Part shown: in pieces, positions 9,641 through 19,090 of the stretch
How positions within the stretch are numbered: position 1 is the stretch's first letter
Layout: each line of letters opens with the position of its first letter
DNA from: Sulfurospirillum_A sp029027265
GTDB lineage: Bacteria; Campylobacterota; Campylobacteria; Campylobacterales; Sulfurospirillaceae
Reading direction: 5' to 3'
Length of the DNA stretch: 64,000 bases
NCBI GenBank assembly: GCA_029027265.1
Contig: CP093061.1
Span: forward strand, 1,550,001 to 1,614,000
Program-made: the position numbers and the translations under genes
Notes under the pieces: model-generated
Told to the model about the DNA's origin: nothing
What the model saw: only the letters and a program-made list of their open reading frames with translations
Database searches by the model: none

Positions 9641-10902
9641 TACTCTTCTAGCCTTTTAATTTTAGCTCCAAGAAGTGAAAATTTACCTTCTAAATCTTCA
9701 TAACCACGATCAAGATGATATATTCTATGAACTTTAGTTGTGCCATTTGCTACAAATGCAGCAAGTATAAGAGCCGAACTAGCTCTAAGGTCAGTTGCCA
9801 TAACGTCTGCTGAGTTTAGTGTTGAATTACCTTCTACCGTTGCACTGTGCCCTTTTAATTTTATATTAGTTCCCATGCGACTAAGTTCACTTACATGCAT
9901 AAATCTATTTTCAAATAGTCTTTCATCAATAATGCTAGTCCCGCTCGCTTGTGTACAAAGTGCCATGAATTGAGCTTGCATATCTGTTGGAAACCCTGGA
10001 TATTCAGTTGTTTCTATATCTGCTGGTAGTATTTTTTTGGCAGGTAGTATAGTTATGGTATTGTCTGTCTCTTCTATACCAAAACCCATCTCAATAAGTT
10101 TTAGAGTTATTGCTTCTATATGTTTTGGATTGGTATCTGTTAAAGTTATTTTTGAGTTTGTTATAGCTCCTGCACATAAATAAGTTCCTGCTTCTATTCT
10201 ATCTGGTATTACTCTAAAATCTTTCATATTAAGTAGTTTTCCATAACTACCAACTATGGTTAGATTTGCTGTTCCTGTACCTTCTATCTTTACACCAGCT
10301 TCTTGGAGGACTTCACAAAGTTGTACGACTTCAGGCTCTTTTGCTACATTAACAAGTTTTGTAACACCATGAGCAAGTGAAGCTGCCATGATGATGTTTT
10401 CACTTCCAGTTACAGTTACCTTGTCAAATATAATAGTCGCACCTTTTAAACCCTCACGTGCTGTAGCTAAAACATAACCATCTTTAAGTTCAATTTTTGC
10501 ACCCATCTGTTCTAATGCTTTTAAGTGTAAATCAATAGGACGTTGTCCTATTGCACAACCTCCTGGTAATGAAACTTCACAATGCCCAAAACGTGCTAAA
10601 AGGGGTCCTAAAGTGAGTATTGAAGCTCTCATTTTTCTTACTATATCATAGTTCGCACAAGCTGATTTTACTTTTGTAGTATCAATGATAACGTGATTAT
10701 TTTTGTAAGATGAAATTGAACCTAGATTTCCTAAAAGTGTTAAAAGGGTTTTAACATCTGTAACTTTTGGTACATTTGTGATAGAAATTTTATTTTTTGA
10801 TAAAAGAGTTGCTGCAAGAAGAGGAAGAACTGCATTTTTTGCTCCTGAAATGCTTACAGAGCCTTTTAGTTTTTGATTGCCTTGTATTGATAAATAGTAC
10901 AT
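9640..10902 (-). CDS. murA: UDP-GlcNAc 1-carboxyvinyltransferase MurA
   Basis: First committed step of peptidoglycan synthesis: adds enolpyruvate from PEP to UDP-GlcNAc. 420 residues. The substrate-binding Lys22-Asn23 (SGAKNAVLP) and the catalytic loop with Cys116 (LPGGCAIGQRPIDLH) are present; the cysteine predicts sensitivity to fosfomycin, a known property of Cys-type enzymes. The C-terminal SSALILAAFVANG and LDRGYE are typical. Confidence 0.97.
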   Translation of the reverse strand: MYYLSIQGNQKLKGSVSISGAKNAVLPLLAATLLSKNKISITNVPKVTDVKTLLTLLGNLGSISSYKNNHVIIDTTKVKSACANYDIVRKMRASILTLGPLLARFGHCEVSLPGGCAIGQRPIDLHLKALEQMGAKIELKDGYVLATAREGLKGATIIFDKVTVTGSENIIMAASLAHGVTKLVNVAKEPEVVQLCEVLQEAGVKIEGTGTANLTIVGSYGKLLNMKDFRVIPDRIEAGTYLCAGAITNSKITLTDTNPKHIEAITLKLIEMGFGIEETDNTITILPAKKILPADIETTEYPGFPTDMQAQFMALCTQASGTSIIDERLFENRFMHVSELSRMGTNIKLKGHSATVEGNSTLNSADVMATDLRASSALILAAFVANGTTKVHRIYHLDRGYEDLEGKFSLLGAKIKRLEE

Positions 10903-10992
10903 AAATATTTTTCCTTGGTTTTAATATTAACATTGTATAGAAATTAATATAAAATTATTGTTATAAATATTTTAGCTTATATTGATATTGTT

Positions 10993-12315
10993 TTGTTATA
11001 TTATATTATCGGTAAGAGGTTTGTTATAAAAGAGTTTAAAAACATTAATTTAAGTCATCTTTATTTTACTAAACTGAGGCTAGGTCATCTTTTTAATACC
11101 AAAAATAAGTTTGCTAGTTATAAAAGTTTTGATTTAAATAAAGGTGCAACAGATATTTCATTTGCTGATATTGTTTTTATTGAAATTATTAAACTAAATA
11201 AGAGCAGTGTTGAAACTTTAAATGATATTGTAAAGAAAAATAGTTCTAAAGAAATTTATATTTTTTGTGAAGATGTTGAAAACAAATTTCTTTTAAAATT
11301 TGCTCTTCATTTTTCACTTAATAAATTAAATTTTTTAAATGACAACAAGGATGATGTAGAAAAGATTCTATTGGATGCTTTTAAAAAAGTAGAAATTAAA
11401 AAAGATGAAAAAACTCAAATAGAAATAAGTCGTAAAATAAATTCATTTTTTGCACTTATGATGTTTCATAAACAAGATCTTGTATTTGCAAATGAAAAAA
11501 TAAAAAACCTTTTCAATACAAAAAAATTATCTGAGATAGCAAGTATAGTAAAAAATAGTGAAGAAATATACACTTTAATAACCCAAAATAAAAATAAAAA
11601 TATTGTTATGGAAAATAGTGATGGTGAAGAGTGGAGTTATGGTTTTTATTTAAATATATTTAAAAACAGTAATGATAAACTATTGACAATAATCCCTGAA
11701 TATAAAGTTAAGAATACAGAAGCTTTTTTGTCTACTATAAATAGATTTCAATTTATAGAAAATCTCAAAGATAGATTAGCACAAAATAGTATAGGACAAA
11801 TCCCTATGTCTATAGTGTGTATTAACATAAGTAATTATCAAAAATTATTAGAATCTAGTAGTAGCATGATTATTCATAATTTTGTAAAAAAGTTTATAGA
11901 GAAATTATGTTCTTATAAAGATTCATATGAAGGATTGTCACAGTGGAATCCACACTTTTTTATTTTTATAATAGAAAGGGATAGTTTTGAAAATGTTAAA
12001 CAACAACTTGATTCAATACACCAAAAACTCATATATAATGAAATAGATGATATAGTCTCACCTATCATAACATCTTCCGCATTGAACGTAGAAAAATTAA
12101 ATATAAATGATATTATTGATAGCATAGAAGAAATATGCTCTCATGATTTTAATTGTAGGAAGTTTAATAGTAGTGATTATTTTGAGATAAATCATTTTAA
12201 TGATTATGTGGAAGAAAATGAACAAATATATCATTATTTTCAAAGTTGTCTTGCAAATCAAACATCGTTAAAACTTTTAAACATATATAAAGGCTTATGC
12301 ATAAATACAGCTTAA
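10993..12315 (+). CDS. Degenerate GGDEF-like protein (5' part of a split gene)
   Basis: 440 residues, probably from the TTG at 10993. Residues 1-150 are not recognised; the middle (about 155-250) looks like a small sensor region; residues 250-410 resemble a diguanylate cyclase fold (RFQFIENLKDRL like the start of the domain, then CINISNYQKLLES in the place of the DIDxFKxxND region), but the GGDEF active-site signature is gone (SQWNPHFFIF lies where it should be). It therefore should not make c-di-GMP. It stops at a TAA (12313-12315), while the same frame continues without another stop through the PilZ part that follows. The two are probably halves of one c-di-GMP receptor protein. Confidence 0.6.
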   Translation: MLYYIIGKRFVIKEFKNINLSHLYFTKLRLGHLFNTKNKFASYKSFDLNKGATDISFADIVFIEIIKLNKSSVETLNDIVKKNSSKEIYIFCEDVENKFLLKFALHFSLNKLNFLNDNKDDVEKILLDAFKKVEIKKDEKTQIEISRKINSFFALMMFHKQDLVFANEKIKNLFNTKKLSEIASIVKNSEEIYTLITQNKNKNIVMENSDGEEWSYGFYLNIFKNSNDKLLTIIPEYKVKNTEAFLSTINRFQFIENLKDRLAQNSIGQIPMSIVCINISNYQKLLESSSSMIIHNFVKKFIEKLCSYKDSYEGLSQWNPHFFIFIIERDSFENVKQQLDSIHQKLIYNEIDDIVSPIITSSALNVEKLNINDIIDSIEEICSHDFNCRKFNSSDYFEINHFNDYVEENEQIYHYFQSCLANQTSLKLLNIYKGLCINTA

Positions 12316-12321
12316 AAAATT

Positions 12322-12906
12322 TTGAAGATTAAAGAAAATAGTTATTTCTTACATTGCGAAAACTTACAAGCATATTCCATGAAGTTTGATAATAAAACTA
12401 TTATCCAATCTCCAGACCTTCTTAAAGATATAGAGGCAGATATAAAGTATATTAACATAGAAAAACAGTATGCCATTGTGGAAAACCTAAAGTATTTAGA
12501 GTTTAGTGCAAATAATAGACAACATACACGAGTTCAACCTAGCATTAGAATGCCATTGACTTTTAGGTATGAAAGGTACTCATATCAAGGAGAAATTTTA
12601 AACATTTCGACTCAAGCAATTGCTATAAAGTTTAATCAATTTTTAAGTAATGAATTTAATTCCAAGGAGGTTGAATTACAGTTTAAAATTCCTGATGATT
12701 CTATGAATGACGGATTTGCTTTTATAGATGTAACTGGAAAAGTAGTTAATATAAGTGAAGTTGATATAACTAAAAGTAAAGTAATTGTAATGATTAATCT
12801 TGAAGCTCCATATGATTCGTATCTATTAAAATATTTGTATGATAGGCAAAAAGAGTTAATACTTGAGCTTAAACGTGCAATAAAAGTACAAAGCAGGAGA
12901 AATTAA
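12322..12906 (+). CDS. PilZ domain c-di-GMP receptor (3' part of a split gene)
   Basis: Residues 70-190 form a PilZ domain: the c-di-GMP binding RxxxR is RQHTR at residues 66-70 and the second motif is NISTQAI (family form D/N-x-S-x-x-G, here Ala for Gly). The preceding 65 residues look like the YcgR-type N-terminal linker. The only start is a TTG three codons after the stop of the previous frame, with no clear ribosome site, and both lie in the same frame, so this part was once joined to it. Ends inside a strong hairpin shared with the convergent transporter gene. Confidence 0.8.
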   Translation: MKIKENSYFLHCENLQAYSMKFDNKTIIQSPDLLKDIEADIKYINIEKQYAIVENLKYLEFSANNRQHTRVQPSIRMPLTFRYERYSYQGEILNISTQAIAIKFNQFLSNEFNSKEVELQFKIPDDSMNDGFAFIDVTGKVVNISEVDITKSKVIVMINLEAPYDSYLLKYLYDRQKELILELKRAIKVQSRRN

Positions 12907-12919
12907 AACTCTCCTGCTT
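12891..12919. terminator. Bidirectional hairpin between PilZ gene and DASS transporter
   Basis: AAGCAGGAGA (12891-12900) pairs perfectly with TCTCCTGCTT (12910-12919) around a nine-base AT loop. It contains the stop codon of the PilZ frame and lies 15 bases beyond the end of the convergent transporter gene, so it can end both transcripts. No long T run follows on the plus strand. Confidence 0.6.
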
Positions 12920-12933
12920 ATATAGTTGTTATC

Positions 12934-14340
12934 TTATAAAATGACAAATCCAAGTAAAATTAAAGAAGCTAAGTAGATTGCTCCAAATATTGCTCCTAGT
13001 TTCCACCATGTTGCTTGAGGAATATAACCTGCACCATACCAAATAGGAGATGGTCCTGTTGCATATGGAGTTATAATTCCCATTAAACCAAGTGAACCGA
13101 CAAGTAACATTGCTAAAGGTTGCATCATTTCGACTGGAATTAGATTTGCTCCAACGCCTAAAAATAGAGGTAATAATGCTACAACGTGAGCTGTTACACT
13201 TGCAAACATGTAGTGAAACAAGAAAAATAGAATTACAAGTAATATAACTATAGTTACTGGTTCCATTCCAACTAAACCTTCAGATATACGATCTGCTGCC
13301 CAATTTAAAAAGCCAACTTTTTTAAGCCCACTTGCCATGGTAACTAAAGTTGCAAACCAGATAAATACATTTATTGCAGCTTTGTTTGTGATAACATCTT
13401 CCCAGCTAATAACTTTTGTCAATACTAAAAGACATAAAACAACTAGTGCCGCAACGGTGCCATTTATGCCTATTTGCTTACCGAAAACCCACATAACAAG
13501 TGCTAAAGCACCAAGAAATAGCATCATGCCTTCTTTTTTACTAAATTTTCCCATTTTGTCCAACTCTTTTGCAGCCCAAGCTGGAGCTTCTGGAGATTTC
13601 TTTTGCGTAGGTGGATAAATTATGTATGTTAAAAGAGGAACTGCTAAGAAAAGAGGAATTGTGATTAGAGCTAAAGTACCAAACCACTGTCCCCAGTCTA
13701 TAATTATACCAGCATTCTTCTCTATTAGCGATACTGCTAGCAAGTTTGGAGCAAGTGCTGTTAAGAACATAGAACTCGTTACACAAGTAGCTGCAATCGC
13801 AACCCATGAGATATAAGCACCAAGTTTTCTTGGCTCATTCTCTGGAGTAGAGTTGAACATCTGTGGAATATTAATGGCTATAGGAAATATTGTTCCTGCA
13901 CTACGAGCTGTATTTGAAGGCATAAATGGTGCTAAAACACCATCTGCAAATGCAACAGCATAACCAAGTCCTAGTGAAGTTTTGCCTAGCATTTTTACTA
14001 ATAAAAGTGCAATTCTTTTTCCAAGTCCACTTTTTTTGTAACCTAGTGCAAACATAAATGCTGCAAATATTAACCATATAACACCATTTGAAAAACCACT
14101 TAAAGCCCAAGCTTTACTTGCTTTAGATGTTTCACCTACCAAACCAAATGCTGCTGAAAATGCAACACCAGTTAAACCAATTAAGGCTGCTGGAATTGGT
14201 TCAAGTATTAAACCTACAATAACACCAACAAATACTGCAAAAAAGCGGTGTGCATTTGGATCTAATCCCTCGGGTGTTGGTAACAGTGCTACCAAAATAC
14301 CAACAATTATTGGTATAATCATTTTAACTGTATTACTCAT
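12934..14340 (-). CDS. DASS-family dicarboxylate/anion transporter (CitT/TtdT-like)
   Basis: Inner-membrane carrier of 468 residues with about 12 hydrophobic segments. Family marks: SNTARSAGTIFPI near residue 140, the SMFLTALAPNLLA segment, the second half FASVTAHVVALLPLF and the ITPYATGPSPIWYGAGYI near the C-terminus, which match the two SNT/ATGP-type substrate loops of divalent-anion symporters and antiporters. Likely substrates are C4-dicarboxylates, 2-oxoglutarate or citrate/tartrate; the sequence alone does not decide. Divergent from the kinase/regulator pair at 14.4-17.3 kb, which suggests it is their target. Ribosome site AAGGAG lies just before the ATG. Confidence 0.85.
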   Translation of the reverse strand: MSNTVKMIIPIIVGILVALLPTPEGLDPNAHRFFAVFVGVIVGLILEPIPAALIGLTGVAFSAAFGLVGETSKASKAWALSGFSNGVIWLIFAAFMFALGYKKSGLGKRIALLLVKMLGKTSLGLGYAVAFADGVLAPFMPSNTARSAGTIFPIAINIPQMFNSTPENEPRKLGAYISWVAIAATCVTSSMFLTALAPNLLAVSLIEKNAGIIIDWGQWFGTLALITIPLFLAVPLLTYIIYPPTQKKSPEAPAWAAKELDKMGKFSKKEGMMLFLGALALVMWVFGKQIGINGTVAALVVLCLLVLTKVISWEDVITNKAAINVFIWFATLVTMASGLKKVGFLNWAADRISEGLVGMEPVTIVILLVILFFLFHYMFASVTAHVVALLPLFLGVGANLIPVEMMQPLAMLLVGSLGLMGIITPYATGPSPIWYGAGYIPQATWWKLGAIFGAIYLASLILLGFVIL

Positions 14341-14396
14341 AATATTCTCCTTTTGAATTTTGTTATATGTATTATAAAATATAACTTAGGATTTAA

Positions 14397-16610
14397 ATGA
14401 GACTTTTTGGCTATAATTCAATAATGAAAAAAATATTGATTATTTTAATTTTGCTATCTACTTTACATGCAAGTTCTACAAAAGAGGTATTGCTTTTACA
14501 TTCTTATAATAAAGGTTTAAAATGGACTGATGGCATTTCTGATGGTGTTAGTAGTGTTTTTGAAAAATATCCTCAGTACGAAATAACTACAGAGTATATG
14601 GATAGTAAAAAGATAGATACACCGGAATATTTTAGTGCACTTTTTACTCTTTATAAAAAGAAATTTTTTAAAAGAAAGTATAAGGTTGTTATTGCAGCAG
14701 ATAATTATGCTTTTAAATTTGTACTAGAACACCATGATGAGTTATTTAATAATATACCAATCATCTTCTGCGGTATTGAGAACTTCAATAAAAAAGATCT
14801 CTCTTTATCTCAACAACACTCTACTACAGGTGTAATAGAGTATAAAGCAATTACAAAAAACCTAAAACTAATAAAAAGAATAGTTCCAAATATAAAAACT
14901 TTATATATCATTTCTGATAACTCTTTTTCATCTCAAGTAATTAAAAAACAAATATTAGAGAGTGCAAAATTATATAAAAAAGATTTTAAAATCATATATG
15001 ACAACGATATTGATTTACGTACTTTACAATCAAAATTAGATGCATTACCAACTAATAGTGCTATTTTGTTTACAAGTTTGTATAAAGATAAATATGGAAA
15101 ATATATACCTTATCAAAATTTAAGAGAGTTATTTCACAATTCAAAGTATCCAGTTTTTGCATTAAATAAAATTCATCTAGGAGAAGGTGTTTTAGGTGGA
15201 ATAATGCTTAATCCACACGAACAAGGTTCACAAGCGGCTAAGAAAGCCATAGAGATAATAAAAGGTAAAATGCCTCTTCAAATTGAAGTTAGTACGCCTG
15301 TATCTCATACTTATTTTGATGATAATATATTAGAAAAATTTAATTTAACAGATAAAGATCTTCCTTTAGGAGCAACTATAATTAATCAACCAAAAGACTT
15401 TTTTGAAAAAAATAGAAAACTCATAGATAGTCTTTTTTTTACATTGCCTTTGCTTGTATTATTTATTGTTGTTTTGATTTTAAATATACTAAAAAGGATC
15501 TCATTAGAGGTGATTTTAGTTGAACAAAATAAGTTAGATAAAGTTCTACTAAATAATATAAAAAGTTCTATATTTTGGAAAAGTAGAGATAATATACTTT
15601 TAGGATGCAATGATTCATTATGTCATATTTTAGATTTGACAAAAGAGGACATAATAGGAAAACATATAGGTGAAGTTATGCCTGAGCTTTGTAAAAAAAT
15701 TAATAATTTTAGTGATTTTATAGATGAGTTTGAAACTACACTTAATCATACTGCTAAAAAACCAATCAATGTACTAGTGAGAAGAAAAAACTATTTTGAT
15801 AAAAAAGATGAAGAGGCAGGAGTAGTTATAGTTATAAGTGATATAACTGAACTTAAAAAATTAGAAATACAAAGAAAAAAGGACGAGCAGTTTATCATAC
15901 AGCGTTCAAAACTCTCAGAAATAGGTGAGATGATAACTTCTATAGCCCATCAGTGGAAAACACCTCTTGTAGAAATATCTGCAATTGCACAAGAATTACA
16001 GTACAAAAGAAAGAAAACCGAGATAAGCCAAAAAGATACAGATGAATTTGTGGACGATATTATGACTCAAGTTAGTTACATGACAAATACTATAGACGAT
16101 TTTAGGAATTTTATCAAACCGTCTACTTTTAAGAGTGAATTTAGTGTAAACAAAGCTATAGAAGAGCTTCTACATGTAATAGAACATAATATAAAATATA
16201 ACTATATAGATATAGAAATAAATTATGAAAAAGAACAAGAGTATTTTATATTTGGTTATCCAAATGAATTTAAACAATCTATATTAAATGTAATTAACAA
16301 TGCTAAAGATAGCATTATAATGAAAAAAAAGAATCATGATATAGACGGTAAAATCTCTTTACATGTAAAGGGTAGGAATAAGTCTGTCTGTATTAGTATA
16401 ATTGACAATGGAATAGGTATAGATGAGAAAAATTTAAATACTATATTTGAACCATTTGTAACAACAAAAAAAGATGGTGATGGTTTTGGTTTATATATGG
16501 TAAAATTAATTATAGAAGATAAAATGGGTGGTAGTATTAAAGCTTTAAAGTGCGATGATGGAGCAGAAATATTGATATGTATTAAAAATAAGTTTAATAA
16601 AATTGAGTAA
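14397..16610 (+). CDS. Membrane sensor histidine kinase with periplasmic binding-protein domain
   Basis: Order of parts: signal/membrane segment (MKKILIILILLSTLHA), an ABC-substrate-binding-like periplasmic domain (residues 30-340), a transmembrane helix (about 345-368, LFFTLPLLVLFIVVLIL), a PAS-like domain (385-485), and the kinase core. His518 in SIAHQWKTPL is the phosphorylation site; the N box is NVINNAKDSI, the G1 box DNGIGI, the F box FEPFVTTKK and the G2 box GDGFGLYMV. The start could be the ATG at 14397 (AGGA five bases before) or at 14424 (directly at the signal peptide). Senses an external ligand and signals to the adjacent regulator, probably to control the divergent DASS carrier. 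Confidence 0.88.
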   Translation: MRLFGYNSIMKKILIILILLSTLHASSTKEVLLLHSYNKGLKWTDGISDGVSSVFEKYPQYEITTEYMDSKKIDTPEYFSALFTLYKKKFFKRKYKVVIAADNYAFKFVLEHHDELFNNIPIIFCGIENFNKKDLSLSQQHSTTGVIEYKAITKNLKLIKRIVPNIKTLYIISDNSFSSQVIKKQILESAKLYKKDFKIIYDNDIDLRTLQSKLDALPTNSAILFTSLYKDKYGKYIPYQNLRELFHNSKYPVFALNKIHLGEGVLGGIMLNPHEQGSQAAKKAIEIIKGKMPLQIEVSTPVSHTYFDDNILEKFNLTDKDLPLGATIINQPKDFFEKNRKLIDSLFFTLPLLVLFIVVLILNILKRISLEVILVEQNKLDKVLLNNIKSSIFWKSRDNILLGCNDSLCHILDLTKEDIIGKHIGEVMPELCKKINNFSDFIDEFETTLNHTAKKPINVLVRRKNYFDKKDEEAGVVIVISDITELKKLEIQRKKDEQFIIQRSKLSEIGEMITSIAHQWKTPLVEISAIAQELQYKRKKTEISQKDTDEFVDDIMTQVSYMTNTIDDFRNFIKPSTFKSEFSVNKAIEELLHVIEHNIKYNYIDIEINYEKEQEYFIFGYPNEFKQSILNVINNAKDSIIMKKKNHDIDGKISLHVKGRNKSVCISIIDNGIGIDEKNLNTIFEPFVTTKKDGDGFGLYMVKLIIEDKMGGSIKALKCDDGAEILICIKNKFNKIE

Positions 16611-16619
16611 AATTTAATT

Positions 16620-17273
16620 ATGAAAATATTAGTATTGGAAGATAACAAAAGACTCTCAAATGTTATAGTAGAAGCATTAGAGCAAAAAAAATATCATGTA
16701 ACATTGTTTGATGATGGGAAAAAAGCATTAGAAGCTATAGATAATGGATATGATTGTTTTGTACTCGATATAAATGTGCCTAATTTTGATGGATTAAGTT
16801 TACTCAAAGAGATAAGAATTATGGATACCAAAACTCCTGCAATTATCATAAGTGCTAATGTTGATTTAGAAACTATACAAGATGCGTATGTTAAAGGTTG
16901 TGACGAGTATCTTAAAAAACCTTTTTACATGTATGAATTGGAAACTAAGTTAGAGAAGTTGTGTCAAACCAAAGATGAGAGTTTATCACTTCTAGATGGC
17001 TATATTTACCAAATTATGCAAGAAAAACTATATGATAAACAAAATAACGAAATAAAACTTGCAAAAAAAGAGATTCTTTTATTAAATCTTTTTTCAAAAA
17101 ATAGAGATACAATTGTAAGTTTTGAGCAGATTGAACTTTATGTTTGGGAAGGTAATTTAACAACGAATGAAAATATAAGAGCTCTTATAAAAAGAGCTAG
17201 AAAAAAACTTCCAAATAATTCTATAATTTCCCAAGGTGGTATGGGATACAAATTGAATGTTTTAATTAAATAG
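16620..17273 (+). CDS. OmpR-type response regulator
   Basis: 217 residues: receiver domain (1-115) with acidic pocket E7-D8, phospho-acceptor D50 (VLDINVPN), the conserved Ser/Thr region (ISAN) and K101-type lysine (LKKPF); then a winged-helix DNA-binding domain (130-215) ending GMGYKLNVL. Nine bases after the kinase gene, so the two are cotranscribed and form one two-component system. Expected target is the dicarboxylate carrier gene on the other side of the kinase. Confidence 0.92.
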   Translation: MKILVLEDNKRLSNVIVEALEQKKYHVTLFDDGKKALEAIDNGYDCFVLDINVPNFDGLSLLKEIRIMDTKTPAIIISANVDLETIQDAYVKGCDEYLKKPFYMYELETKLEKLCQTKDESLSLLDGYIYQIMQEKLYDKQNNEIKLAKKEILLLNLFSKNRDTIVSFEQIELYVWEGNLTTNENIRALIKRARKKLPNNSIISQGGMGYKLNVLIK

Positions 17274-17312
17274 TGTATAATTAAATTACTTTTAATAAGG
17301 GGGGGTACGATT

Positions 17313-17357
17313 GTGATTAAAAAAATTATTCTAGCAATTACAGTGGGTATTTTTTGA
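17313..17357 (+). pseudogene. 5' stub of an exported protein cut by an IS256-type element
   Basis: A GTG start (17313) preceded by a run of seven G opens a frame MIKKIILAITVGIF, the beginning of a signal peptide, which is cut after 14 codons where the IS terminal sequence GAGAGAGTAAAAC begins. The rest of the gene is not found in the window. Confidence 0.5.
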
Positions 17358-17842
17358 GAGAGTAAAACTAACTGTGTAAACCTCAGAAATTAGATTTATT
17401 TAATAAACTAATCAAGTGAATTATTTTAAAGGATTTAGACATGAGTTTAATCAACCACGACGAGTTAAAAAAACAAATTGCATCAGGAAAGTTAATCTCT
17501 CTTGATGATATTACTGCAGAGTTTAAAAACATACTCAAAGAAGTAATACAAACTGCTTCTCAAGAAGAGCTTACCTTCCATCTAGGCTACAATAAACATC
17601 AAGGATCAACAGGTTCAAATGCTCATAACGGTTACAATGGGAAAACAATCAAATCAAAATATAGTCAATTTGATGTATCAATTCCCAAAAATAAAGATTC
17701 CAGTTTTGAACCACAGCTAGTAAAAAAAAGAGAAGTACTTTTAGATGGTAGTGAAGATTTAATTCTATCACTCTATACCAAAGGTATGAGTGTAAGAGAT
17801 ATATAGCTTCATCTTGATGATTTATATTGGTATGAACTCTCA
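17356..17842 (+). mobile_element. Truncated IS256-family element (left end and transposase N-terminus)
   Basis: The left end GAGAGAGTAAAACTAACTGT and the following leader are typical of IS256 elements. The transposase frame (17441-17806) gives 121 residues: SLINHDELKKQIASGKLISL, HLGYNKHQG, and GMSVRDI, i.e. the N-terminal quarter of a Mutator/IS256 transposase. The frame stops at a TAG where CAG (Gln) is expected, goes on for about 12 more recognisable codons (LHLDDLY) and then is replaced by an IS3-type element. No catalytic DDE part remains, so it is dead. Confidence 0.85.
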
Positions 17843-17905
17843 ATATAATGCCCTAAAAATCAAGACAACTCTTAAACAGATTTAATTTCATCCTCATCTG
17901 TTACT

Positions 17906-18673
17906 TTAACCTACATTTTTCAGATATTCAAGATAAACATTCATAGGTTTTTTATAGTTTATACTTGAATGAAATTTTTTAAAATTGTATTTATGGATGT
18001 AGTTTTTTACACCTTCTTTTAACTCCTTTATTGATTGATAATCACTGATATAAATATTGCCATGTTTTAATGTTCTAAAAAATCTTTCAATTACAATATT
18101 ATCTATACTTCTACCTTTACCATTCATAGATATTTTAATATCATATTTTTTAAGTAACTTAGTATGTTCATAACTAGTGTATTGGCTCCCTTGGTCACTA
18201 TTAAATATTTTAGGTTTAGGATATTTAGCCAATGCCTCCCCAAGTACATCAGTTGCAAGTGTTGCATCCATAGAGTTAGATATGTTATAGGACAGTATTG
18301 CTTTGCTATGCCAGTCTATAACAGCTGTAAAATACATAAAGCTTCCATTAACACGTATATATGTAATATCACCACTCCATACTTCATTTGGTGTGGGTAC
18401 ATATACAGTTTTTCTCTTTCCAAATTTAGTCCAATATTTTTTTAGTAGATACTCATAAATCTTATGCTCTTGGTTTTTGAGACTTGTGAGTCTTTTTTTG
18501 GTTAGATATATTGCTTGGATACCAAGTATTCCCATATATTTTAAGACTCTATGTTTTCCAATATAGTAGCCATCTTCTTTTAGTTGTTCATATATAAATC
18601 TATAACCATACTCTGAGTTATCAGTAGCTATTTCATCTATCTTGTGCAGTAGTTCAATATTCTCCTGACTCAT
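17906..18673 (-). CDS. IS3-family transposase OrfB (integrase core)
   Basis: 255 residues from the first ATG, with an HTH_21-like N-terminal part (YGYRFIYEQLKEDGY) and the rve catalytic domain: first Asp in SGDITYIRV, second Asp in NSDQGSQY, Glu in IERFFRTLK. The full frame probably begins earlier (family-like KHKYLSISEQCNIFGISRSHYYYKPAP lies upstream in the same frame), right after a TAG stop shared with orfA. Catalytic residues are intact. Confidence 0.88.
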   Translation of the reverse strand: MSQENIELLHKIDEIATDNSEYGYRFIYEQLKEDGYYIGKHRVLKYMGILGIQAIYLTKKRLTSLKNQEHKIYEYLLKKYWTKFGKRKTVYVPTPNEVWSGDITYIRVNGSFMYFTAVIDWHSKAILSYNISNSMDATLATDVLGEALAKYPKPKIFNSDQGSQYTSYEHTKLLKKYDIKISMNGKGRSIDNIVIERFFRTLKHGNIYISDYQSIKELKEGVKNYIHKYNFKKFHSSINYKKPMNVYLEYLKNVG

Positions 18674-18757
18674 TGGTGCTGGTTTGTAGTAGTAATGACT
18701 TCTACTGATACCAAATATATTACATTGCTCTGATATTGATAAATATTTATGCTTGGA

Positions 18758-19090
18758 CTAGATCATCGCTCTTTTATTACATAAGTCCAAGCTCTTTAGC
18801 TTTTTTTCAACAAACTCTACTTTTATTGTAGCTTTACCTAGTGCTTTAGCTAAACCATCATTCTCACTCTTTAACTCTTCTATCTCATCTAGGTAAGTTT
18901 TAGTTACTCCTCCTACATCGAATGCAAGTGATGCATTATTTAGAAACTGTTGTTTCCATTTACTTAAAGATTGTGATGTGATTTTATATTTAGATGCTAT
19001 TTGACTTGTTGTTTGTTCTTCTTTTAGCAGCTCTAAAACTATTCTTGTTTTTTGTTCGGCACTATATATTTGTCCTTTTCTTCTACTCAT
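18758..19090 (-). CDS. IS3-family OrfA (helix-turn-helix)
   Basis: 110 residues with an HTH_Tnp_1 domain (AEQKTRIVLELLKEE, then TSQSLSKWKQQFL) and a leucine-zipper-like C-terminal part (EIEELKSENDGLAKALGKATIKVEFVEKKL). An A7G run near the 3' end is a possible frameshift site of the kind used by IS3 elements, but here orfA and orfB are in the same frame, separated only by one TAG (18760-18758). Confidence 0.88.
   Translation of the reverse strand: MSRRKGQIYSAEQKTRIVLELLKEEQTTSQIASKYKITSQSLSKWKQQFLNNASLAFDVGGVTKTYLDEIEELKSENDGLAKALGKATIKVEFVEKKLKSLDLCNKRAMI

Noticed and set aside
16334..16648. Open frame antisense to the histidine kinase end
   Set aside because: Overlaps the conserved ATP-binding region of the kinase; plainly a shadow.
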